DNA from: Euryarchaeota archaeon UBA495
GTDB taxonomy: Archaea > Thermoplasmatota > Poseidoniia > Poseidoniales > Poseidoniaceae
Direction: 5' to 3'
Length of the DNA: 12,505 nt
NCBI GenBank assembly: GCA_002496845.1
Contig: DALQ01000113.1
Location: 1 to 12,505 of the forward strand
The notes below the pieces were generated by a model. It was given only the letters and a program-made list of their open reading frames with translations. It made no database searches and had not been told where the DNA came from. Positions within the stretch are counted from its first letter, which is position 1, and each line of letters starts with the position of its first letter. Shown here piece by piece: positions 6,347 to 12,505 of this stretch. A program made the position numbers and the translations under genes.

Positions 6347-8842
6347 ATGGGGTGGTTCGCACTCGGGCTCGGCCTGACGGGCTGCCTCATGGTCCTGCTT
6401 CCGTGGGGGCGCTGGAGGAAGGCGGAGGGCCCTTCCCCTCTCCCGACGCTCGGCGTCGTGCTCGCGTGGGTGCCCTTTCTTGTGCTCGTCCATCGTTTCG
6501 TCACGAACGATCTCTCCGTCGCGGTGGTCAATGCCTCAGGTGGCGGCGACATGCCGCTGCTCTACCGTGTGGCCGCCACATGGTCGGCACGAACGGGCCC
6601 CTTGTTGCTCTGGGCAGGGTTCACCGCCACCCTGGCGTGGTGGTGGCGCCGTCCCATGGAACGCGAGACCGATGCGATGGCAGAACGCAGGGTGGCGTTG
6701 CTTGGGGGCTTTGCAGCTCTGCTGATGCTGCTTGCAACCCATCTGAAACCCTTCGCTGAGACCCTTCCAGGGGCCTTGCCGGGTGAACTTAGCCCGCTGC
6801 TCCAAACCGATTTGATGGTGGTCCATCCGCCGCTGGTGTTCTTGGCGTACGCCTTCTGCCTCTCCATTGCAGCGACCGCCGTCTCGTCCATCGGCCATGA
6901 CGACGCAGGCTTGCTTGACCGCATGATTCGGCAAGCACGTCCGGGCTTCTTCATCACCACCTTGGCCATCGGGTTGGGCGGGCTGTGGGCCTACCTGATC
7001 CTTGACTGGGGAGGGTATTGGGCCTGGGACCCGGTCGAGACGGCCTCCTTCTTGCCTTGGCTCGCCTTGGCCTCTCTTGCGCACCTTCGAACCGTGCCGA
7101 GGAAGGTCCCTCCGACCGTCCTCCGTGGGGTGGGGCTGATGGCCGGCGCCCTTGCGCTGTTCGCCACGTTGGTCACCCGGGCGGGCGGAGCGTGGGCGTC
7201 ATCGGTGCACACCTTCGTGGTGGATGCCGAAGGAAGCACGCCTCCCGACGCCTTTGGGCGCATCGTGTTCCTTGCCGTGGATTCCGGGCCGGGCATCGAA
7301 GTCATGGCCTACCTTCTGGTCCTGCTGACGCTGGTGGGTTGGTGGCTTGCTGACGTGTCCCTTCAGGCGGGCGTCCGACGTCGAATCGGCACGGCTGTGG
7401 CCGATCTGGCCGTGCCTCTCCTGGTGCTTCTGGCTGTGCTTCTCGAAGCCCTGAGTGCGAATGACGTGGCGCTGTTGGGGATGCAAGTCTTGCCTTGGCT
7501 CTGGGCCTTCGTGGTCTTCTTGCCCACGCTCGCAGCAACACGCAAGGTCAGGGATGATGAGCGAGAAGGTGGTCATCCGTTTGGTCGTCCCAAAGGCGTC
7601 CCACTTGACCTGATGCTGGCCGCCCTCATCGCTGTGCTTGGCGGGGACGTGTTCCTCGCCGTGTTGTGGTTGGCCCTCATTTCTCCGCTGGCGCTTTCCA
7701 AATCTCCGACCGATGCATGGCCCGTTGCGGTCTTGGGCGTTGGGCTTGCGCTTGCGGCCGCATGGACGGACTTGGTCGAGGTCGGTGTGGCGGTGGTGAT
7801 GCTGCTCCCATTCCTCCTTCCTTGGTTGTTGGAAAGCGAAGAGGACAGCGAGGACATCAGGCCTCCGTCCTATGCTCGACGGATGCTTCGAGCCTCGCTG
7901 TGGGCAGGTGCAGGTCTCTCAGGACTGGTCCTCGTCCTCACCTTGGTCATCCTGCTCGGGTCCATCGATCAAATCCACTTTGCGGCCCATGAGGTCTACA
8001 CCTCCGTGCTCATCGCCGCAGCAGCCGGTTCCTTCGTGCTTTACGGGACGAGGGACGACGCTCCAAAGCGGCGCGCCGCTTTGCTCGCCGGGGCGGCGAG
8101 CATCAGCCTCCTCGGGGTGGCCTTTGCACCCGGGTGGTGGGGAGGCGACGCCTTGGAACCACTCAGCAGCCTTGTGCTAAGGGGCCACGTGGCTTGGATT
8201 GTGCTTCCGTTGACCCTGATGGCCGTGCCCATCATCGCCCGAGAAGTTGGTCGAAAGGCGAAGGCCACGTCCTCCACGCCCCTTTGGAGGCGAATCCCCG
8301 TTCAGGCTCACCTGATTCACCTCGGGTTGCTTCTGCTCTTGGTCGGCCACGTGTTCACGACGACCCTTGTTGATCGGGGCGACCCCATCCACAGGATCAC
8401 GATGCTTCAGGACGAGGCCGTGGTGGTCGACGGGCTCAGTTACACGTTCACGGACCTCCAGCTTGTTCCCGAAGAGGACCTGCGCGTCGGTGATGGCGGC
8501 ATTTTCGCCACCATTGAGGTGCACGACGGTGACCGGCACATTGGGACGGTCGAGCCAGGCATGGTTCGTTTTGACGCCTCTGGCTTCCCACGTTCTGAGG
8601 TGGACGTGTTGCGTCGATGGTCCGGCGATGTGGTGTTCATCTTCGATTACTCACAGGCGGACACCCTCATGCCCCAAACCCTCAACGAAGGGGCGGACGG
8701 TGTTGATGCGGTCCGCATCACGGTGTACCGCCTTCCGCAGAGCCATCTGGTTTGGCTGGGATGGGGCCTCATGCTGCTTGGCATGGCCGCATTGGGGCTC
8801 CGGCAGATTGGCTCCACGCCGCCCTCATCATCGGCCGCTTGA
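6347..8842 (+). CDS. ccmF: CcmF-type cytochrome c heme lyase (enlarged)
   Basis: This 831-residue polytopic membrane protein is of the CcmF/HemY-like heme lyase family, which attaches heme to the CXXCH motif of apocytochrome c on the outer face of the membrane. The tryptophan-rich WWD motif is clear in WGGYWAWDPVE (221-231), followed by ASFLPWL. The four family histidines all have counterparts: His160 in VVHPPLVFLAYA, His246 in SLAHL, His288 in SSVHTF and His658 in HLIHLG. The C-terminal extracytoplasmic domain (about 680-797) and final membrane segment (LVWLGWGLMLLG) also match. Odd points: bacterial CcmF is about 650 residues, and the extra length lies in hydrophobic segments around 330-640; the N-terminal HEGS element is replaced by SARTGP (80-85). 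No other ccm gene is in view. The ATG start is the first in frame near the preceding stop, but no Shine-Dalgarno motif is seen. Confidence 0.88.
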   Translation: MGWFALGLGLTGCLMVLLPWGRWRKAEGPSPLPTLGVVLAWVPFLVLVHRFVTNDLSVAVVNASGGGDMPLLYRVAATWSARTGPLLLWAGFTATLAWWWRRPMERETDAMAERRVALLGGFAALLMLLATHLKPFAETLPGALPGELSPLLQTDLMVVHPPLVFLAYAFCLSIAATAVSSIGHDDAGLLDRMIRQARPGFFITTLAIGLGGLWAYLILDWGGYWAWDPVETASFLPWLALASLAHLRTVPRKVPPTVLRGVGLMAGALALFATLVTRAGGAWASSVHTFVVDAEGSTPPDAFGRIVFLAVDSGPGIEVMAYLLVLLTLVGWWLADVSLQAGVRRRIGTAVADLAVPLLVLLAVLLEALSANDVALLGMQVLPWLWAFVVFLPTLAATRKVRDDEREGGHPFGRPKGVPLDLMLAALIAVLGGDVFLAVLWLALISPLALSKSPTDAWPVAVLGVGLALAAAWTDLVEVGVAVVMLLPFLLPWLLESEEDSEDIRPPSYARRMLRASLWAGAGLSGLVLVLTLVILLGSIDQIHFAAHEVYTSVLIAAAAGSFVLYGTRDDAPKRRAALLAGAASISLLGVAFAPGWWGGDALEPLSSLVLRGHVAWIVLPLTLMAVPIIAREVGRKAKATSSTPLWRRIPVQAHLIHLGLLLLLVGHVFTTTLVDRGDPIHRITMLQDEAVVVDGLSYTFTDLQLVPEEDLRVGDGGIFATIEVHDGDRHIGTVEPGMVRFDASGFPRSEVDVLRRWSGDVVFIFDYSQADTLMPQTLNEGADGVDAVRITVYRLPQSHLVWLGWGLMLLGMAALGLRQIGSTPPSSSAA

Positions 8843-8858
8843 CTTATGAGGAGGGCTC

Positions 8859-8884
8859 CGGTGGCTCGGCGCACCGAAAGGTGG
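8859..8884 (+). promoter_or_regulatory. Ribosome binding site and competing hairpins before the FKBP gene
   Basis: AAAGGTGG (8877-8884) is a good ribosome site seven bases before the ATG at 8892. CACC (8872-8875) can pair with GGTG (8880-8883) around a GAAA tetraloop, which would bury the site. The overlapping CACCG (8872-8876) can instead pair with upstream CGGTG (8859-8863), freeing it. The ribosome site is well supported. The switch is inference from short stems. Confidence 0.45.
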
Positions 8885-8891
8885 CAACATC

Positions 8892-9740
8892 ATGGAAGAA
8901 GGCACCATTGTCCACGTCGATTACGAACTCTACGACGGCGTTACCGGCGACCTGATCGAGACGACCCGCGAGTCCGTCGCTCAAGAGCAAGAAATGCACC
9001 AAGAGGGCCGCGATTACACGCCCCTTGTGTGCGTGGTCGGCTCGGGCAACCTCATCCCCGGGTTCGAGGCTGCGCTCCTCGAAGCTGACGCTGACGTCGA
9101 AATCGACCTCACCATCCCTGCCGTCGACGCGTACGGAGAGAAGGACCCCACCCTTGTCGAGACCATCAGCATCGACAAGTTGCTCCGCTCCGTCCGTGAC
9201 CGTAACCAACTCTACCTCGGCGCGCCGGTGAACGTCGGTGGCCGCCAAGGTTACCTCTCGTACTTGGCCGCTGGCCGTGCGCGCATCGACTACAACCCGC
9301 CGATGGCTGGCAAGGACCTCCGCTACAGCTTCAAGATCGTCAAGGTCGTTGAAGGCCGCGAAGCGACCGTTGAAGCCATCCTTCAGTCCAACACCGGTCA
9401 CAGCGACTTCGGCGTTTCTTTCGACGGCGACGACGTGAACATCGTGCTGCCTCAGACCATGCTCTTCGACACCAATGCGGCGATGATGAAGTTCCGTTTG
9501 GTCACCTCGCTTCGCGACGCCATGGACGACTTGGCCAAGGTCACCTTCCTCGAAGTTCACGAACCCCGTGGCTTCGGTGTCGATGAAGAGGCGGACGACG
9601 AGGATTCGGTCGAAGAAGACCTCTCCGGCCTTTCTGTTGCGGACCTCAAGGAGCGCTGCAAGGCTGCTGGCCTGAAGGTCGGCGGCACCAAGGCTCAGCT
9701 CATCGAGCGTCTGCAGGCGGCATCCGGCGAAGAGGAGTGA
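8892..9740 (+). CDS. FKBP-type prolyl isomerase with C-terminal SAP domain
   Basis: This 282-residue soluble protein is predicted to catalyse cis-trans isomerisation of proline peptide bonds and to act as a folding chaperone. The FKBP core is shown by HVDYELYDGVTGDLI (8-22), PLVCVVGSGNLIPGFEAAL (44-62) and IPAVDAYGEKD (75-85). An inserted-flap region follows (about 86-130) and the core closes with DYNPPMAGKDLRYSFKIVKV (133-152), the SlyD/archaeal FKBP26 arrangement. Residues 157-225 resemble the extra domain of long archaeal FKBPs. After an acidic linker (231-243) comes a convincing SAP helix-extended-helix domain, GLSVADLKERC to LIERLQ (246-275), a small fold usually binding DNA or RNA. All 15 arginines use CGC or CGT, unlike neighbours that also use CGA and AGG, which suggests high expression. 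The start is fixed by the ribosome site. The partner nucleic acid or complex is unknown. Confidence 0.9.
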   Translation: MEEGTIVHVDYELYDGVTGDLIETTRESVAQEQEMHQEGRDYTPLVCVVGSGNLIPGFEAALLEADADVEIDLTIPAVDAYGEKDPTLVETISIDKLLRSVRDRNQLYLGAPVNVGGRQGYLSYLAAGRARIDYNPPMAGKDLRYSFKIVKVVEGREATVEAILQSNTGHSDFGVSFDGDDVNIVLPQTMLFDTNAAMMKFRLVTSLRDAMDDLAKVTFLEVHEPRGFGVDEEADDEDSVEEDLSGLSVADLKERCKAAGLKVGGTKAQLIERLQAASGEEE

Positions 9741-9747
9741 ACCCCTC

Positions 9748-9772
9748 GGGCCAAGCCTCTTGAGGCGGGCCC
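9748..9772 (+). other. Stem-loop between the FKBP-SAP and DUF63 genes
   Basis: GGGCC (9748-9752) pairs with GGCCC (9768-9772), and GCCTC (9755-9759) with GAGGC (9762-9766), separated by an AA/G internal loop. It begins eight bases after the FKBP stop. The stem is strong, but no T-run follows. It could end or protect the 3' end of the FKBP message within a longer transcript. Confidence 0.4.
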
Positions 9773-9792
9773 ATGAGTGGGCGGCGAGGCCA

Positions 9793-11178
9793 ATGAGCGA
9801 GGTCGACGCTTCCGAATCCACCCCCGAGGGTGGAGCCTTGCCCGACGAGGCCTATTCGCTGCTCGAATCCGTTGTCCTCTGGACCCTGCTCGCCGTGGGG
9901 TGTGGCGTCGTTCTCGGACTGATCGTGGCGCCAGAAACCGTGTGGGACGACGGCCTTGCCCCGGTGGTTTGGGACCCCATTGTTGAGGACGCCAGCGAAA
10001 CCGGAGACGCGGGTTACAATCCATGGAACACCATGCTCTACACGGCAGGGCTCTTTGCGGCGGTCTTGGCCTTGCAGGCCTTGTTCCGCCGATGGCGCAT
10101 GCCGTGCGACGACCTGATGATGCTCGCGTTGACCACGTGGGTCATCCTCGCCCCTGTGCTGCGTGTGCTGGAAGACGCGCACCTGTTCCCCGATGGGCGA
10201 GACCTGCTGTACATCTCCCCCCTGATTCACCTGCATCTCGCTGCATGGCTGGTTGGCGTTGGCCTCATCGCACACCGATTGGACGTGGCCGTGGCTCGCG
10301 CATCACGTCCTGCAACCGTGGAACGCCGGGTGCATCACGCGCTGCTTGTTGGCCTCCCTTTGGGTCTGGCCGGGTTCTGGGCGTGGGTGCTCCAACCGAT
10401 CCATGACACCGATGTCCCGCTGGACCTTGCTCCCCTCCTTGGTAGCGCGGTTGTGGCGCTGATTGGCGTCACGCTCATCCTGATGCGGACAACCCATGCA
10501 GCAGCCTTGACGCGAGCCCTTCTGGCCTTCGGCGCAGGGGCTGTGTTCCTTTCGCTCGGATACTACGTCGCGCTTGCCATGCATTTGGCGGAGGCGTATG
10601 TGGACGACCCCTACAACGCCATCGTGTTGTGGCCTCTTCTGGTCATCGTGGTGTTGCCTTGCCTCATCGGCGTCCTGCTTCACCGCTTTGGGGCAGGGGA
10701 CTTGCGTCACCTTCGCGCAAGCGGATTCGAACCCGGTGTGCTGCCTCCTGGCATCAGCCTCACACAATGGGAGTCGGACCCTGCTGCCGTGGCCGATCAC
10801 CCCGTCGAGCGCTTGTCCAACCGGGCCATGCTGGCTTCGCCGTTGGTCATCCTGATGGTCATCGGACAACTCTCAGACGGTTTGGCGACCTTCCTTGGTT
10901 TGGACGTGTTCGGATACGGGGAGAAGCACGTTGCGAGCCAAGGTGTCATCGACATGGGTGCGAGCATCAACGCGCGCCTCGGAATTGAATTCGGCGTCGG
11001 TGCGTGGTTCTTCGCCGTGATCAAAATCACCCTCGTCAGCGCGATTGTGGTGCTCTTTAGTCGCATGCGCGTCGAACATCGTCAACAGCACCTCAGGGTG
11101 CTTGTGGTCCTCGCCGTGCTCGTGGTCGGGTTGGCGCCCGGCCTGCGCGACGTGGGGCGCCTCATTCTCGACGTGTGA
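9793..11178 (+). CDS. DUF63 family membrane protein
   Basis: This 461-residue polytopic membrane protein of unknown function is recognised as DUF63, an archaeal family. Matching elements are YNPWNT (75-80), RVLEDAHLF (124-132), the YISPLI segment (140-145) and, near the C-terminus, GQLSDGLATFLGLD with VFGYGEKHV (358-380). About ten hydrophobic segments are visible. The middle (about 160-345) adds several membrane segments and a loop with LRHLRASGFEPG (305-316). As I recall the family, most members are under 300 residues, so this protein looks enlarged by an internal expansion or fusion. A TTG at 9760 would lengthen it by 11 residues, but that start falls in a hairpin, and the ATG at 9793 gives an acidic N-terminus like those of its neighbours. 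Its place after ccmF and FKBP-SAP suggests a membrane or envelope role, but no function should be assigned. Confidence 0.75.
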   Translation: MSEVDASESTPEGGALPDEAYSLLESVVLWTLLAVGCGVVLGLIVAPETVWDDGLAPVVWDPIVEDASETGDAGYNPWNTMLYTAGLFAAVLALQALFRRWRMPCDDLMMLALTTWVILAPVLRVLEDAHLFPDGRDLLYISPLIHLHLAAWLVGVGLIAHRLDVAVARASRPATVERRVHHALLVGLPLGLAGFWAWVLQPIHDTDVPLDLAPLLGSAVVALIGVTLILMRTTHAAALTRALLAFGAGAVFLSLGYYVALAMHLAEAYVDDPYNAIVLWPLLVIVVLPCLIGVLLHRFGAGDLRHLRASGFEPGVLPPGISLTQWESDPAAVADHPVERLSNRAMLASPLVILMVIGQLSDGLATFLGLDVFGYGEKHVASQGVIDMGASINARLGIEFGVGAWFFAVIKITLVSAIVVLFSRMRVEHRQQHLRVLVVLAVLVVGLAPGLRDVGRLILDV

Positions 11179-11226
11179 GTGGAGAGCGTCGGATGCTTGA
11201 AGCGCACTTCTGTGCTCCCCGTGAAT

Positions 11227-11230
11227 GAGG
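11227..11230 (+). promoter_or_regulatory. Probable ribosome binding site of the carboxylase gene
   Basis: GAGG lies seven bases before the ATG at 11238, and an in-frame stop at 11226-11228 excludes any longer start. The match is short but the spacing is right. Confidence 0.5.
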
Positions 11231-11237
11231 CAGCGAC

Positions 11238-12505
11238 ATGGACCGTCTTCCGAGCCGTTTTTCGCCCAATTCCGAGGAGGCCACTGCACGCCGTGCGGCC
11301 AACCTGGCGTTGATCGATGACCTCCGTGCTCGTCTGGCGTCGGCACGCGCTGGAGGAAGCCCCCGTGCCGTGGAGCGCCACCGTGCCCGAGACAAGATGC
11401 TCCCACGCGAGCGCATCGAGGCCATCATCGACCCTGGGACTGCATTTCTCGAAACCTCTCCCCTTGCTGCGACCGGGCTTTACGGCGACGGTGCGCCCAG
11501 CGCCGGCATCGTCACCGGCATTGGCGTCGTGCATGGCCGAGAGTGCCTCTTCGTGGCGAACGATGCCACGGTCAAGGGTGGTTCCTACTTCCCGATGACC
11601 GTCAAGAAGCACATCCGTGCCCAGGTCATCGCCCATGAGAATCACCTTCCGTGCATCTACCTCGTGGACTCAGGAGGGGCGTTCCTGCCGATGCAGGACG
11701 AGGTCTTTCCCGACATCGGTCACTTCGGGCGTATCTTCCGTAACCAAGCGAAGATGTCCGCTGACGGCATCCCACAAGTGGCGGCCGTTCTGGGATCATG
11801 CACGGCTGGAGGAGCATACGTTCCGGCCATGTCCGACGAATCGATCATCGTCAAAGGCAACGGGACCATTTTCCTTGCAGGTCCACCGTTGGTCAAGGCC
11901 GCCACCGGTGAGGAAGTCACGGCAGAAGACCTTGGCGGGGCCGACGTGCATACCGCCACCTCTGGTGTGGCGGACCACTTTGCAGAGGACGAAGCGGAAG
12001 CACTGCGCAAGGTCAGGAACGTGATCGAGAACCTCGGTCCACGCACCCTGGCTCCTGCAGCGGGCGCTGAGCCTGAGGATCCCCATTACGATCCAGAAGA
12101 ATTGCTTTCCATCGTGCCCGAGGACAACCGTACACCCGTCGACGTTCGCGAACTCATCGCACGAATCGTGGACGGTTCTCGTTTCCACGAGTTCAAGCCT
12201 CGGTATGGGACCACCCTCGTGTGTGGTTTTGCACGCGTCCACGGCCACTTGGTTGGCATCGTCGCCAACAACGGCATTCTGTTCTCGGAGTCCAGCCTGA
12301 AAGGCGCACACTTCGTCCAACTCTGCGGTCAGCGAAAGGTTCCGCTCATCTTCCTTCAGAACATCACCGGCTTCATGGTCGGGCGGGAATACGAAGCAGG
12401 TGGCATCGCCAAGGACGGCGCCAAGCTCGTGACGGCGGTGTCCTGCGTGGACGTGCCCAAATTCACGGTCATCGTTGGCGGCAGCCACGGCGCCGGGAAT
12501 TACGG
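11238..12505 (+). CDS. mccB: Methylcrotonyl-CoA carboxylase beta subunit (N-terminal part, cut by window edge)
   Basis: This is the carboxyltransferase subunit of a biotin-dependent acyl-CoA carboxylase, which moves CO2 from carboxybiotin to an acyl-CoA in the cytoplasm. The 422 visible residues follow the methylcrotonyl-CoA carboxylase pattern closely: VKGGSYFPMTVKKH (112-125), PCIYLVDSGGAFLP (138-151), FGRIFRNQAKMSADGIPQ (163-180), GSCTAGGAYVPAMSDES (186-202), GPPLVKAATGEEV (215-227), LKGAHFVQLC (354-363) and NITGFMVGREYEAGGIAKDG (375-394). Both crotonase-like halves are represented, and the frame is still open at the right edge, where roughly 110 more residues would be expected. The likely role is leucine degradation, from 3-methylcrotonyl-CoA to 3-methylglutaconyl-CoA; geranyl-CoA carboxylase is a close alternative. 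The biotin-carrying alpha subunit should lie nearby, probably just beyond the window. The gap to the DUF63 gene is 59 bases, with no promoter motif recognised. Confidence 0.92.
   Translation, partial: MDRLPSRFSPNSEEATARRAANLALIDDLRARLASARAGGSPRAVERHRARDKMLPRERIEAIIDPGTAFLETSPLAATGLYGDGAPSAGIVTGIGVVHGRECLFVANDATVKGGSYFPMTVKKHIRAQVIAHENHLPCIYLVDSGGAFLPMQDEVFPDIGHFGRIFRNQAKMSADGIPQVAAVLGSCTAGGAYVPAMSDESIIVKGNGTIFLAGPPLVKAATGEEVTAEDLGGADVHTATSGVADHFAEDEAEALRKVRNVIENLGPRTLAPAAGAEPEDPHYDPEELLSIVPEDNRTPVDVRELIARIVDGSRFHEFKPRYGTTLVCGFARVHGHLVGIVANNGILFSESSLKGAHFVQLCGQRKVPLIFLQNITGFMVGREYEAGGIAKDGAKLVTAVSCVDVPKFTVIVGGSHGAGNY

Noticed and set aside
9760..9792. Longer DUF63 start at a TTG
   Set aside because: The TTG sits inside a strong hairpin with no ribosome site, and the added residues are basic and unlike the acidic start after the ATG at 9793.
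8844..9821. A 325-codon open frame on the minus strand
   Set aside because: It mirrors the FKBP-SAP gene. The strong codon bias of that gene removes stops from the opposite strand, and the translation matches no family I recognise.
1..12505. Mobile elements, CRISPR arrays, toxin-antitoxin or defence genes, tRNA or rRNA
   Set aside because: I read both strands and saw no transposase, integrase or spaced repeat series, no tRNA-like fold and no defence-type domain. All gaps are shorter than about 100 bases.

Overview
The window is about 12.5 kb of GC-rich, gene-dense DNA with very short gaps, and no RNA gene, mobile element or CRISPR array was seen. It most resembles a marine heterotrophic euryarchaeon of the Marine Group II / Poseidoniales type. 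That placement is an inference from the gene mix: archaeal families (a DUF63 membrane protein, a geranylgeranyl-reductase-like flavoprotein, a long archaeal-type FKBP) sit among bacterial-type UvrB, CcmF and methylcrotonyl-CoA carboxylase, several proteins have acidic segments, and GTG starts occur. No 16S or ribosomal marker is present to prove it.

Layout: two gene trains run outward from one short divergent region (about 4959-5054). Leftward (minus strand): a UbiD-family decarboxylase (2997-4958), a UbiA-family prenyltransferase (2102-2989), a small all-alpha NTP pyrophosphohydrolase (1655-2053), a short-chain dehydrogenase (927-1658) and the N-terminal part of UvrB (1-885, running off the left edge). 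Rightward (plus strand): a geranylgeranyl-reductase-family FAD protein (5055-6296), a large CcmF-type heme lyase (6347-8842), an FKBP prolyl isomerase with a C-terminal SAP domain (8892-9740), a long DUF63 membrane protein (9793-11178) and the N-terminal part of a methylcrotonyl-CoA carboxylase beta subunit (11238-12505, running off the right edge).

How they fit together: the UbiD and UbiA proteins look like the decarboxylase and prenyltransferase of menaquinone synthesis, probably the futalosine route (MqnL/MqnP-like). The flavoprotein facing them could saturate prenyl chains of membrane lipids or of the quinone tail. CcmF attaches heme to c-type cytochromes that would receive quinone-derived electrons, and the carboxylase suggests leucine or isoprenoid catabolism. 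The centre of the window therefore reads as a respiratory-membrane maturation locus. UvrB, the SDR, the pyrophosphohydrolase and the FKBP-SAP protein are general or unassigned.

The most unusual items are the FKBP-SAP fusion, with its strongly biased codon use and a possible competing-hairpin leader over its ribosome binding site, a nested dyad in the divergent region, and the oversized CcmF that keeps all four family histidines but has lost the HEGS element. I found no clear evidence of a completely new multi-gene system.
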